IMG/VR virus record: IMGVR_UViG_3300008120_000504
Span: 1-24,013 of that record
DNA: 24,013 nucleotides
Reading direction: 5' to 3' (one strand)
Origin: a virus
Made by a program: the position numbers and the translations under genes. Positions within the stretch are counted from its first letter, which is position 1. The number at the start of each line of letters is the position of its first letter. Shown in pieces: positions 1 to 8,425 of the stretch. The notes under the pieces were generated by a model, which saw only the letters and a program-made list of their open reading frames with translations, was not told the DNA's origin and did not search any database.

Positions 1-65
1 TTGTAAGTGAAATTCCAACAGCGGGAACAATTACTGTAACCGTCAGTGGCGGAATCGTAGGTTAG
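1..65 (+). CDS. C-terminal end of an upstream (probably structural) gene, partial
   Basis: Only the last 20 codons are present, read in the frame starting at base 3 and ending with TAG at 63-65. The peptide (…IPTAGTITVTVSGGIVG) is rich in Thr, Val and Gly with alternating beta-type residues, as at the ends of phage tail or virion proteins. The next gene is also a tail-type gene and starts 7 nt later, which fits a virion operon. The other two forward frames are closed at once by stops. Function cannot be assigned from this fragment. Confidence 0.55.
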   Translation, partial: VSEIPTAGTITVTVSGGIVG

Positions 66-72
66 GAGAGAT

Positions 73-549
73 ATGGCAGCCAGTTATCCAGGTGCGGTAC
101 GTCCCTTTGTTAACAAAACAAACGTTGTTGACATTATTGACGCAGCTCACCCAAATTCATTACAAGAAGAAGTTGTTGCTATTGAGAGCACAATTGGTTT
201 AAACCCAGCGCTTTCAACAGCCCCTTCTCCATCAGGAACTTTTTCAGCAACAGCGACTCAATACACCACTCTTGTACAAAGATTGGCAAATATTGAAACC
301 GGTATTGTCGCGGATGTGCATACGCAGTATGTTAGAAAAACAGGTAACGAAACAATCGTTAACGGAACTTCTACCAACGTAGCATTAGTTATTAAAGGAG
401 CGGCCAGCCAAAGCGCAAATCTATTGGAGTGGCGTAACTCTTCTAATACTTTGTTAGCAAGTGTTTCGGCAAGCGGCGTATTGTCGGTCCCATCTGTATC
501 AGCGCCAGAAACAGACCACGCTTTACTTCTTGGCATTTTAGGGTCGTAA
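73..549 (+). CDS. small tail-associated structural protein (putative)
   Basis: 158 aa. The start is an ATG preceded by a good Shine-Dalgarno (AGGAGAG at 64-70). The protein is Ala/Ser/Thr/Val-rich without charged clusters. It opens with a region around residues 12-60 containing 'AAHPNSLQEEVVAIESTIG', which I associate with short N-terminal segments of phage fibre or minor tail proteins. The middle has 'VHTQYVRKTGNETIVNG', typical of beta-rich fibre modules. No catalytic motif, signal peptide or membrane segment is visible. It lies 3 nt before the large tail protein gene and after another virion-like gene, so I infer a role in the tail tip, baseplate or fibre. The exact role is unknown. Confidence 0.55.
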   Translation: MAASYPGAVRPFVNKTNVVDIIDAAHPNSLQEEVVAIESTIGLNPALSTAPSPSGTFSATATQYTTLVQRLANIETGIVADVHTQYVRKTGNETIVNGTSTNVALVIKGAASQSANLLEWRNSSNTLLASVSASGVLSVPSVSAPETDHALLLGILGS

Positions 550-552
550 TAA

Positions 553-2793
553 ATGGCACGCTATGGCGTTGATTACTACGGTTTAGTTGCGTACGGATCA
601 GACTCAACTTCTTTTGTTGAGTTTGACGCATCCCCGTTTACAGCGACGCCTATCGGCTATCAAAAAATTCGTCTTGAATGGACCTCTCCTTCTGGAGACT
701 GGTCAAGAATTCGTTTAGTCCGTAACACCTATGGATTCCCTTTGTCTGTGGATGATGGTGCTGTGGTTTACGATGAACCTAAAAGCTTTGACGTAGGTGT
801 ATACGATGACACTGGTCAAATTCCGGACGAAATTGGTTTAAAACCAGGAATTGCTTATCACTACAGTCTTTTTGTTTTTGATACTCAAAACGAAGTTTGG
901 GTAAAAGCCGGTAACGCTTTTGCAATTTCTATTAAAGACTACGGAACTTTTGATTATCTATACAACGCCATACCTGGAATTTACAGAACAAATAACTTAA
1001 AGGTTATTACAGATACTGGGGCAAATGAAGACCTCGAAGACTTTTTAAGAATTTTTGCTGTTGCTTTAGACTTGTACAAGACTAACGCAGACCTTGTTCG
1101 TCAAACATACGATACCTCAGTAGCGTACGCCCCAATCATTCCTGTAATGATGCAACAATTTGGTTTGGCTTTTGAGCCAGAACTTGGATTACAACAGTCA
1201 CGTATTCTTTTGCGTAACGTTGCTTATATTGACAAATCAAAAGGTAGTTTAGAGGGTATTGAAAATTTTATTAAAGCTTTTACTGGATACGATCAAATAA
1301 CTACACCAAGCAAAAACATCATGCTTGATTACAATGATTCTTCTTTTGAAGAGTCTGTTGGTCGTTGGGCATCAATTGCTAGAGCAACTCTTGATAGAGT
1401 TAACAATGCAGTAGTTGCTCCGTACGTAGAGTCTACATTACCTTCCCTTTTCCCAAACAAAGCTACTGGTGCTCTAAGAGTTACCTGTGGTTCTGGTGGT
1501 GACGCAGAGTTTGCTTGCGGACTTAGCGCACCTAAAACACGTGGCATACCTGTAAAAGAAGGTTTTGTTTATACGTTCTCTATTTACTCAAGAGCAGCCT
1601 CAACAACAAGAGGCATTTACTTAGATATACGTTGGTTTAATCTATACGGACAAGAACTGTCTCGTGCTGGCGAAACTAACTGGACAAATTCAGCCGGTGG
1701 TTGGACTCGTGGTTCAGTGACCGACACGGCGCCCGTTGATTGCTTTTTTATGGTTCCAACAATTCGAATTCAAGGATCTGCAGCTAGTGAAGTTCATTAC
1801 TTTGACGCAGCTCAAGTAGAAGAAAGCTCAATTGGCGTTACAGATTTTGAAGAGGCTAGAGGAATTAACATTACTTTAAAAGCCACAAGAGTCAACGAAC
1901 TTGAAAACCCTGGGTTTGACACAACAATAACTCCTTGGGTTGTTACCGGCGCAACTGGGACTAGAACAAATACAATTAAAGATACGGATAGAAATAGCGC
2001 GTATTCTTTAGCATTAACTTCTACGACAAATGACGTAGTTGAAGTTTCTTATAACAGATTTATGCCTGTGTCTTCAGGATTTTGGTACAGCGCAAGTGGT
2101 TACATAAGAACAGGTTTTACAGGAGATAGAGCAGAAGATCGTTTAGGTAACTGGGTTATTTCTTGGTATGACTCTAACCAAACTCTTATTTCTACAAGCA
2201 CTGATTCCGCTAAAAACTTAACCGAGTTCTATAATGTAACTGAGTACTACAGAACTCAAGGTATTTTGACGGTATATACATCAGAAACAACAAGTCTCGT
2301 TGCTGGTCAAGACGTTCGTCTTTTAGACTTTGATGATCCTTCTTTGGATGGAGAATATGAAGTTCAATTTGTTTCTGGAAGGTTCTTTCAAGTGGTTGCA
2401 GCGGGACCTGACATTGATTTAACGGAAGTTAATCCAGGAACATATGTTCAAGATTTAAAACTTGATTTTGTTAGAAACTCATATTCTGCGCTTTCCCCAA
2501 CAAACGCGGCTTACGCCAAAATTAAATTTGTTTGGGATAACCCTCTTAACGGACAAATTATCCATTTAGACAGTTGTATGTTTGAGCGCTCAACAATTGC
2601 AAAACCATATTTTGATGGAAGCACAGGATTCAGCTCAACTTCAGACCTTGTGTGGGAGAGTAGCCCCTACGAGTCTAGATCTCACTACTACAAGAACAGA
2701 GTTGCTACTCAACTACGCTTAATTGCTCAATTACCTAACTACCTAGTTCACGGAACTCCTTTCGTAATTAGGCTGGCTCAACCCGAGGAGTAG
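553..2793 (+). CDS. large tail/baseplate-fibre protein with tandem carbohydrate-binding-like modules
   Basis: 746 aa. Residues about 20-125 look like a fibronectin-like beta domain ('IRLEWTSPSGDWSRIRLVRN'). Residues about 130-250 ('LYNAIPGIYR', 'LEDFLRIFAVALDLYKTNAD', 'DKSKGSLEGIENFIKAFTGY') resemble the phage tail protein I/baseplate wedge family. Two modules follow, at about 256-440 and 448-700. Each opens with an 'N-x-x-FE/FD…W' type strand and ends with a 'D-x-x-x-x-E' strand ('FDAAQVEESSI'; 'LDSCMFERSTIAKPYFDGS'). This is the usual look of CBM_4_9-like jelly rolls in phage tails. I infer that it joins the baseplate and binds host surface glycans. There is no obvious Shine-Dalgarno before the ATG, so coupling to the gene 3 nt upstream is likely. 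The module assignment is by pattern only. Confidence 0.75.
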   Translation: MARYGVDYYGLVAYGSDSTSFVEFDASPFTATPIGYQKIRLEWTSPSGDWSRIRLVRNTYGFPLSVDDGAVVYDEPKSFDVGVYDDTGQIPDEIGLKPGIAYHYSLFVFDTQNEVWVKAGNAFAISIKDYGTFDYLYNAIPGIYRTNNLKVITDTGANEDLEDFLRIFAVALDLYKTNADLVRQTYDTSVAYAPIIPVMMQQFGLAFEPELGLQQSRILLRNVAYIDKSKGSLEGIENFIKAFTGYDQITTPSKNIMLDYNDSSFEESVGRWASIARATLDRVNNAVVAPYVESTLPSLFPNKATGALRVTCGSGGDAEFACGLSAPKTRGIPVKEGFVYTFSIYSRAASTTRGIYLDIRWFNLYGQELSRAGETNWTNSAGGWTRGSVTDTAPVDCFFMVPTIRIQGSAASEVHYFDAAQVEESSIGVTDFEEARGINITLKATRVNELENPGFDTTITPWVVTGATGTRTNTIKDTDRNSAYSLALTSTTNDVVEVSYNRFMPVSSGFWYSASGYIRTGFTGDRAEDRLGNWVISWYDSNQTLISTSTDSAKNLTEFYNVTEYYRTQGILTVYTSETTSLVAGQDVRLLDFDDPSLDGEYEVQFVSGRFFQVVAAGPDIDLTEVNPGTYVQDLKLDFVRNSYSALSPTNAAYAKIKFVWDNPLNGQIIHLDSCMFERSTIAKPYFDGSTGFSSTSDLVWESSPYESRSHYYKNRVATQLRLIAQLPNYLVHGTPFVIRLAQPEE

Positions 2794-2840
2794 ACGCCGG
2801 TTAAAAAGTCTGTGTAGTATCCACCGCCTAGGAGGATCAC
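2794..2840 (+). promoter_or_regulatory. intergenic promoter candidate between tail and replication genes
   Basis: These 47 nt separate virion and replication genes, one of the few real gaps in the window. TAGTAT at 2815-2820 is a plausible -10. TAGACG at 2791-2796 is a weak -35 match 18 nt upstream. A strong Shine-Dalgarno (AGGAGG, 2830-2835) stands 5 nt before the next ATG. A promoter is expected at a module boundary, but the hexamers are only moderate matches. No terminator hairpin is visible here. Confidence 0.35.
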
Positions 2841-3398
2841 ATGGGATCATTTTTAATAGTTGCTGGAAACAAAGAAACTACACGGGTAAACGTAGAAGCC
2901 CTTTTAGAAGACTATTTTCGAGGCAATGGCAAGGACTTCAGATTAGTTCTTCCGTTTTACGATAGACCAAGTCAGGGTCAGATATGGGCTCATCAATTAG
3001 CCCATGACTTAGGGATACCTAGCTTGGTGGTTGCTCCAGAGAACGCTTTGTTGATTGGACTCAATACGTCCGATTTGCACCATTCGTCGGATCCAATACA
3101 GGCTACGGTAGAACTGGCTGGAACCGCTGAAAACGGCTCTGTAGCCTTTTTGCTTTGGACTGAGGAAGACTCGAACACGGTCGCACTACAAACAGCCCTT
3201 AAAACGGCTTCTGTGCCCTGCTACGACCTTTGCCTAGGTTTGGTAGAGATATCGGCTGGGAATGCCATTACACCGTCTCTAAACGCCCCAGAAGCCCCAA
3301 AGGTGGTTATTGAGGAAGACGACCTAGCCTCTCGCATTGCGGTCAAGGTTGCTGATATCGTCCTCGCCCAGTTAAGGGACTCAGGGGTCATTAAGTGA
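2841..3398 (+). CDS. hypothetical protein, Rossmann-like N-terminus
   Basis: 185 aa, ATG with a near-consensus Shine-Dalgarno. I do not recognise the family. The N-terminal part alternates hydrophobic strands and helices ('GSFLIVAGN', 'FRLVLPFYDRP', 'PSLVVAPENALLIG', 'GSVAFLLWTEED'), suggesting a Rossmann-like alpha/beta fold of about 140 residues. A C-terminal amphipathic helix ('LASRIAVKVADIVLAQLRDSG') could mediate oligomerisation. No P-loop or metal-binding triad is visible. It overlaps the initiator-like gene by 4 nt (GTGA), so it is the first gene of the replication operon and could serve replication or its control. That role is inferred only from position. Confidence 0.6.
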   Translation: MGSFLIVAGNKETTRVNVEALLEDYFRGNGKDFRLVLPFYDRPSQGQIWAHQLAHDLGIPSLVVAPENALLIGLNTSDLHHSSDPIQATVELAGTAENGSVAFLLWTEEDSNTVALQTALKTASVPCYDLCLGLVEISAGNAITPSLNAPEAPKVVIEEDDLASRIAVKVADIVLAQLRDSGVIK

Positions 3399-4318
3399 AA
3401 GACATTTCAGCCAAGGCATACGGCTTTTTGGTAGCCATCTACCAGCATGGGTTAAATATCTCAGCTGAGTCCATGATGGATCACTTTGGCGTTGGACGTA
3501 GAGCAGCGCTAAGCGGTTTGAAAGAGTTGCGTGAAAACAACTACATAAAAACAAACCTGCTTAGAGTTGAAAACCGAATTGTGACAGCGTCTAAACTAAC
3601 CAAAAAAGCAGAGCGGTCTATGTTTGGGATTCCACGTTTTGTGGAGTCACATAATGCGACTGCTATTACACGGAATAGGCTAATAAAGCAGAATAATAAA
3701 TATTCTACTGTTATAAGTAATAAACATTCTTTGGCGGAGCCAAAGGAAGAGTTCAAGACTATGGAAATCGAGGTGAGCGATATGGGATGGGGAGGATTAT
3801 TTGATTCGACGTCCGATCCGACCGCCGAACTTAAGGAAGAGCTGGTTAAGGACCAGAAAGTTAAAAAGGCTGAGTCAAAGGCGGCCAGCGATAAAAGAAA
3901 ATCTGACCAGACTAAGGCTAGGCGAGAGCTTCAAGGTGAACGCAAGACTTTTAGAGAGCGTAACCTGATGGAAGATTGGCGAGTGGTTGACGTTTGTTAT
4001 GAGTTTGCTGATCGCATCGACCAGCACTTCCATATCGAACCTTGGAAAGTAAATCAAAGCCAGTTCTCTGGGGCACTTGCTGGATTACGTAGTCGTCTTG
4101 GCACTAACGGCGAACTAGAAGTTGCTGTTATGGATATATTCTTTCGCCAGATAAACATAAAAGATTACAAAGACGCTGAGGTTCTTTGGAGACTTTACAT
4201 AAGTCGGTTTGCATCCTTGATTGGTGAGGTTAAGATGTCCCAAGTTACTGAGGAGACTCAGAAGGTTGCAGAGGAATCAATGGCTAGAGCGATGAGGGAG
4301 TTCGGAAACATTGTTTAA
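3395..4318 (+). CDS. winged-helix replication initiator-like / helicase-loading partner protein
   Basis: 307 aa, GTG start overlapping the previous stop. Residues 1-75 form a winged-helix DNA-binding domain: 'MMDHFGVGRRAALSGLKELRENNYI' reads as helix-turn-recognition helix-wing. A charged Lys/Glu/Arg-rich linker (about 130-195) leads to a helical C-terminal domain (about 196-280, 'EDWRVVDVCYEFADRIDQHFH'). This arrangement, directly before a DnaC-like ATPase and close to a DnaB-like helicase, is typical of phage replisome organisers that bind the origin and recruit the loader. No DnaD-type motif is clear enough to name the family. It overlaps the next gene by 8 nt. Confidence 0.6.
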   Translation: MKDISAKAYGFLVAIYQHGLNISAESMMDHFGVGRRAALSGLKELRENNYIKTNLLRVENRIVTASKLTKKAERSMFGIPRFVESHNATAITRNRLIKQNNKYSTVISNKHSLAEPKEEFKTMEIEVSDMGWGGLFDSTSDPTAELKEELVKDQKVKKAESKAASDKRKSDQTKARRELQGERKTFRERNLMEDWRVVDVCYEFADRIDQHFHIEPWKVNQSQFSGALAGLRSRLGTNGELEVAVMDIFFRQINIKDYKDAEVLWRLYISRFASLIGEVKMSQVTEETQKVAEESMARAMREFGNIV

Positions 4319-4994
4319 CGTAAACGATTTAAAACTTCGTAGAAATACTTGGATTAGGTCTGCAGGTTTGCCGTCTCATTTAATTGGTTGGGAATTATCT
4401 GATTGTTTGGAAGTTTCGGAAAACACTTTAAGCATTGTAAAAGGCTGGCTTCATAAGGTTCAGTCAGGAAAAATTATTGATGCTATTGGAGAAAGAACTT
4501 GCGGTAAGGGTTTAGCGTTTTACGGAAGTCCAGGTAACGGCAAAACAACTTTAGCAGCTTCAATTATTCAAGAGGCTATGCGTACTTTCTCACAAGACGT
4601 TTTTTCTTTAAACGACGCACGCCCCTGCTACTTTATAACTTACGCATCTTTGGTAGATCTAAAGGGTTTAACCATGGAAGAGTACGTAGATGAATCTACT
4701 CAAAACCTTTTTGCAGGCATTATGGGAGAGCACAAAGATGAGTACCGAAATATAAAGATTTTGGTTTTAGATGATGTTGGGCGTGAGCATCCAAGTGGAA
4801 GCGGATGGAATAAGAATTTATTGCATCACGTATTGAGAAGCCGTTTTAACAGAGGGCTTCCTACCATCGTAACTTCTAATATTTTGCAAGAAAAGTGGCC
4901 TGAATGGTACGGTGAAGCCACAGGTAGCTTTACCCATGAAGCATTTGCCAATATTGAACTAAAATCGGAGAAGGGAGACCTCAGACGAATATGA
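4311..4994 (+). CDS. dnaC: DnaC-like helicase loader, AAA+ ATPase
   Basis: 227 aa, a normal length for DnaC/IstB-type loaders. Walker A is GSPGNGKTT (residues 72-80), Walker B is ILVLDDVG (150-157), and the sensor I-like strand is PTIVTSN (184-190). 'RSRFNRG' (176-182) holds the likely arginine finger (box VII). Known role of the family: an ATP-dependent factor that opens or loads the replicative helicase ring onto DNA. The start is TTG at 4311, inside the end of the winged-helix gene, which indicates translational coupling. The DnaB-like helicase gene is three genes downstream. An IstB-like transposition helper is the main alternative, but no transposase is near. Confidence 0.85.
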   Translation: MFNVNDLKLRRNTWIRSAGLPSHLIGWELSDCLEVSENTLSIVKGWLHKVQSGKIIDAIGERTCGKGLAFYGSPGNGKTTLAASIIQEAMRTFSQDVFSLNDARPCYFITYASLVDLKGLTMEEYVDESTQNLFAGIMGEHKDEYRNIKILVLDDVGREHPSGSGWNKNLLHHVLRSRFNRGLPTIVTSNILQEKWPEWYGEATGSFTHEAFANIELKSEKGDLRRI

Positions 4995-5299
4995 TGGAGT
5001 CATCAGTGGAGCAGAGCCGACTTATACAGATCTTCTTAAGTCCTGCTGCCAGCCCCGGTCCTTGCATCTTTGAAGTTAGCAGTAATAACGGAAAGTTGTA
5101 CTGCACCTGTCCAGGTTTTAACGGACGGTCAACTTGCAAGCACACTCGATTTGTAAAAGCTCGTATTGAGTCAAATGGTGGAACTTATCCGTTAGAGATA
5201 CTAAAGTCCGCCACCCCTACAGACGCAAAGGTAGCCGAGTCTTCTCCAGAAGCATTTAGAGACTTTGTAATTCGTTTTGCAAAGATAGAAGTTTTTTAA
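4991..5299 (+). CDS. small SWIM-type zinc finger protein
   Basis: 102 aa. The sequence CTCPGFNGRSTCKH gives C38-x-C40-x8-C49-x-H51, the SWIM zinc-finger signature (CxCxnCxH), which is known for DNA or protein binding. A short C-terminal region ('SSPEAFRDFVIRFAKIEVF') follows. Two consecutive ATG codons (4991, 4994) are possible starts. The first overlaps the loader stop as ATGA. It lies between helicase loader and helicase genes, so it may be an accessory replication factor, but SWIM proteins of this size have no established phage role that I can name. Confidence 0.7.
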   Translation: MMESSVEQSRLIQIFLSPAASPGPCIFEVSSNNGKLYCTCPGFNGRSTCKHTRFVKARIESNGGTYPLEILKSATPTDAKVAESSPEAFRDFVIRFAKIEVF

Positions 5300-5710
5300 A
5301 TGCAGTTTGGGGATATCAGTAACGATATACCTAAGCGTGTAATTGTTACTACTAACGTTTTTGTTTTGCTGGAGTATGAAAAACTTCCACGCAAATATAA
5401 ATTATTTAAACAGACGCGCAAAAAAGTTTCTTTTAAAAAAGAAGTCTTAAGCAAGTTGTACTTGTGGGGAATGCAAGTTCCTTACACGATAGAACTAGCC
5501 TCATTTGACTTGTCACAAGAAGAACTGCAAAAATTGTTTGATACGTTAGATGAGTACGGAACCAATCCTTTCAGGTATTGCGTTGCTTACACATCTGTGG
5601 AAGATTTGGTTAGCCAACTTCCGTATAGACCGGAACTTTTGGGTGTCATAGACATGCCAAGCCGTCTGTTACGGTACGGGCACTGGGGAATGGATATAAC
5701 GAGGTTATGA
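5300..5710 (+). CDS. hypothetical protein in replication operon (possibly degenerate HAD-like fold)
   Basis: 136 aa. The ATG follows the preceding TAA without a gap and has no clear Shine-Dalgarno, so it is probably translated by coupling. The pattern is strand 'RVIVTTNVFVLLEY', helix 'SFKKEVLSKLYLWGMQ', strand 'PYTIELASFD', helix 'QEELQKLFDTLDEYG', and a late strand 'LLGVIDMPSRLLRYG'. The order and the last element recall HAD-superfamily proteins. However, the nucleophile Asp expected after the first strand is absent (T/N instead), so I do not call an enzyme. It overlaps the helicase gene by 4 nt. Confidence 0.5.
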   Translation: MQFGDISNDIPKRVIVTTNVFVLLEYEKLPRKYKLFKQTRKKVSFKKEVLSKLYLWGMQVPYTIELASFDLSQEELQKLFDTLDEYGTNPFRYCVAYTSVEDLVSQLPYRPELLGVIDMPSRLLRYGHWGMDITRL

Positions 5711-6951
5711 ATAACGAAAAACGTTTATTAAGTAAGGCGATTGAAAGTCGTGACCTTGTACCTTTATTTGATCGTCAGGTTAATCAATCTTGGTTCTCAG
5801 ATGAAAACGATAAAAAGATTTGGGTGTTTTTAAGAGAACACCACAGCAGATATGGCGAATGCCCCAGCCTAGAAGTTGTTAAAGAAAATTACCCTTCTTT
5901 TGAACTTGCTCCAGTAACTGATTCTATTGATTACATTCTTGATTCGTTAGTTTCTTCGCGTCGCAGAATAACTACTGCCAATATTCTTAGAGACGCTATC
6001 GAGAAGTTAGATAGGGAAAACGACCACGAAGCTGCTGTTAGAGTTCTTGAAGCCGGTATTGTCCAAATGGACGATCAAGGTTTTTCTAAAAGCAACGACG
6101 TAGATATTACGCAAGAGCCGGAACTAGATAGACGTTGGGAACGGTATCAACGCCGTAAAGAAATACCAGACGGTTTGCTTGGGCTACCTACAGGTTTTCC
6201 TACTATTGATAAAGTAACTAACGGTCTTCAACCAGAACAATTGATTGTTATTACCGCTACCCCTAAAACAGGTAAATCAACTGTTGCTATGCAAATTGCC
6301 ATTAACATCCACGTAAACTCGGATGTAACGCCTATGTTCTATTCGTTTGAGATGAGTAACAGAGAGCAAGAAGATCGTTACGATGCAATGAGAGCAAGAG
6401 TTTCACACCAGCGTTTAATCACAGGAACACTTACACCTGACGAAGAACTTAGATATTCTCGCCTAGTTATTGAACGAATGAGAGAAGACAAAAACAAGTT
6501 TTGGTTGGTTGATCAATCTTCAGGAGCCACTCTTTCTCAGGTAGCTGCAAAACTACAAACACATCAACCTGGAATTCTTTTTATTGACGGTATGTATTTG
6601 ATGATTGATGAGCAGACTGGAGAATCTAACACCCCACAAGCTTTAACTAACTTAACTCGTGGATTTAAAAGATTGGCGCAGAAGTACAGTCTTCCTATTG
6701 TTATAACTACTCAGTCTCTTGATTGGAAGAAAGGCAAAGGCGGGCGACTAACCGCTAACTCTATTGGTTACTCATCATCTTTCTATCAAGATGCAGACGT
6801 TATTTTCGGTCTAGAAAAACCTGAAGATAGTGTTGATGAAACTCGCATTCTTTCCATTCTTGCCAGCCGTAATTCTGGTCCAGGATCTACATTCCTTGCT
6901 TGGGGTTGGGACTCTGGAACATTTCGTGAGATGTCAGGTGAAGACCTATGA
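5707..6951 (+). CDS. dnaB: DnaB-like replicative DNA helicase
   Basis: 414 aa, typical of phage DnaB-family helicases. Residues 1-120 are a helical N-terminal domain with 'WFSDENDKKIWVFLREH', as in the DnaB N-domain. The RecA-like core has Walker A ATPKTGKST (184-192), the motif H1a-like 'FYSFEMSNRE' (211-220) and Walker B ILFIDG (290-295). The sensor strand is 'VITTQS' (332-337). The ring helicase unwinds DNA at the fork using NTP hydrolysis and partners with the primase encoded next. The ATG overlaps the previous stop (ATGA) and the end overlaps the primase gene by 4 nt. The core assignment is firm. The C-terminal tail after about residue 370 is less conserved. Confidence 0.9.
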   Translation: MNNEKRLLSKAIESRDLVPLFDRQVNQSWFSDENDKKIWVFLREHHSRYGECPSLEVVKENYPSFELAPVTDSIDYILDSLVSSRRRITTANILRDAIEKLDRENDHEAAVRVLEAGIVQMDDQGFSKSNDVDITQEPELDRRWERYQRRKEIPDGLLGLPTGFPTIDKVTNGLQPEQLIVITATPKTGKSTVAMQIAINIHVNSDVTPMFYSFEMSNREQEDRYDAMRARVSHQRLITGTLTPDEELRYSRLVIERMREDKNKFWLVDQSSGATLSQVAAKLQTHQPGILFIDGMYLMIDEQTGESNTPQALTNLTRGFKRLAQKYSLPIVITTQSLDWKKGKGGRLTANSIGYSSSFYQDADVIFGLEKPEDSVDETRILSILASRNSGPGSTFLAWGWDSGTFREMSGEDL

Positions 6952-7877
6952 CACCAGAAGAGATGGAAGATTTTTTACATGGTCTCGGTATTGAGACATA
7001 CGGCGCTCGCGGTTCTGAAGTAAAAGCGCTTTGCCCTGGGCATTTAGATAGAACAGGAAAGCCCGATAACAATCCCTCTTGGTCTATTAATTCTGATACC
7101 GGAGCACACAATTGTTTTTCTTGTGGCTTTCGAGGAAGCCTTCAGTATTTAGTTTCTTACATGAATGGCATTCCTATGGAAGAAGCTGGAGAGTGGGTAA
7201 AGACAACCACTAGCGATCTTGCTAAACGTTTAGAGCGTGCCCTAGCTCCTAAGAAAGTTGTTGAGAAACCAGAGATTGATATAACAGAAGCAAACTTGGC
7301 TGCTTACACCACTCCACCAAAGGAGATATTACTTAGTCGTGGAATAACAACAGACTCCGCAATTAAGTATGGAGTTTTGTACGATTACAGAAAAGACTTA
7401 TGGATTATTCCAATACGAGATGTTTTTGGAAAATTATTGGGATGGCAAGAAAAAAGTGTTAGGGGAAGATTTTTTAGAAATTACCCAGCAGGCATGCAAA
7501 AGAGTAAATCTTTATTTGGGTATCACCAATACACAGGTGGAACCATGGTTGTTGTTGAGTCGCCGTTAGATGTATTAAGGCTAGATTCTGTTGGGGTGTC
7601 GGGTGGCGTAGCAACTTTTGGAACCTCAGTTTCCATGGACCAACTTGCGCTTATTAAGGGAGCTAATCGAGTGATTCTTGCTATGGATAATGATGAGGCT
7701 GGCAAAGCAACCTCATTAGACCTGGTCAATAAAGCGCGAGACCTGTGGATGGAGTTTTGGCTTTTTGACTATTCTCACGTAGACGTGAAAGATATAGGCG
7801 CTATGAGCAAGAACGAGATCCTCCAGGGTCTTGATCGAGCAAAACATTGTTTATACGGAGATAGGAGCTTAGCGTGA
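6948..7877 (+). CDS. dnaG: DNA primase, CHC2 zinc-binding and TOPRIM domains
   Basis: 309 aa, short compared with bacterial DnaG (about 600 aa) because the helicase-binding C-domain is absent. The N-terminal CHC2-type zinc ribbon has C29, H32, C56 and C59 ('CPGH…CFSC'). The TOPRIM domain shows 'VVVESPLDVLRL' with catalytic E204, then 'VILAMDNDEAG' (242-252) with metal-binding D247 and D249. It should make RNA primers on the lagging strand. The start ATG overlaps the helicase stop (ATGA), with AGGTGAAG just upstream as Shine-Dalgarno. It shares 4 nt with the following kinase gene. Confidence 0.9.
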   Translation: MTPEEMEDFLHGLGIETYGARGSEVKALCPGHLDRTGKPDNNPSWSINSDTGAHNCFSCGFRGSLQYLVSYMNGIPMEEAGEWVKTTTSDLAKRLERALAPKKVVEKPEIDITEANLAAYTTPPKEILLSRGITTDSAIKYGVLYDYRKDLWIIPIRDVFGKLLGWQEKSVRGRFFRNYPAGMQKSKSLFGYHQYTGGTMVVVESPLDVLRLDSVGVSGGVATFGTSVSMDQLALIKGANRVILAMDNDEAGKATSLDLVNKARDLWMEFWLFDYSHVDVKDIGAMSKNEILQGLDRAKHCLYGDRSLA

Positions 7878-8425
7878 TTATTGGAATATCTGGGTATGCC
7901 CGTAGCGGTAAAGATACGGTTGCTTCTTTTTTAGTAGAAGAGCATGGGTTTAAACGACTTGCGTTTGCAGATCCAATTAAAGAGTTCACATTAAAAATTA
8001 ACCCAATCATTGAAGGTCAACTTAGGTTACAAGATGTTGTTCAAATGTATGGTTGGGAAGTTGCTAAATCAAAAGAAGAAGTTCGTAGACTTCTACAAGA
8101 AACCGGCATGGCCGCTCGCATTATGTTTGGCGAAGACTTCTGGGTCGAGCAAGCATTTGCTGGAGCAGACCCATCAGAAGATTATGTTATTTCTGATGTT
8201 AGGTTTCCAAACGAAGCTGATTACATACGAGATTTAGCCGGTGCTGTTTGGCGCATTAATCGTTGGGGGGTTGCTCCAATAAATAAACATGCATCTGAAG
8301 TTGCAATGGATATGTACCCGTTTGATTACGTTATTGATAACGATGGTCCGTTAAGCAAACTTCAGTTTATGGCTAAAAAAGGAATAAACTCCTACCTATA
8401 CAACGGTGCTAACGTCAATCGATGA
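7874..8425 (+). CDS. deoxynucleoside monophosphate kinase-like P-loop protein
   Basis: 183 aa. A P-loop lies at the extreme N-terminus (GYARSGKDT, residues 7-15), followed by 'HGFKRLAFADPIKE' and 'RRLLQETGMAARIMFGEDFWVEQA'. A second core strand is 'DYVISDVRFPNEADYI'. These are hallmarks of the T4 gp1-like dNMP kinase/phage adenylate-kinase-like family, which phosphorylates dNMPs for phage DNA synthesis. The start is GTG at 7874 (GTGA overlap) with AGGAG upstream. Position inside the replication operon fits nucleotide supply. The exact substrate range cannot be read from sequence. Confidence 0.8.
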   Translation: MIIGISGYARSGKDTVASFLVEEHGFKRLAFADPIKEFTLKINPIIEGQLRLQDVVQMYGWEVAKSKEEVRRLLQETGMAARIMFGEDFWVEQAFAGADPSEDYVISDVRFPNEADYIRDLAGAVWRINRWGVAPINKHASEVAMDMYPFDYVIDNDGPLSKLQFMAKKGINSYLYNGANVNR

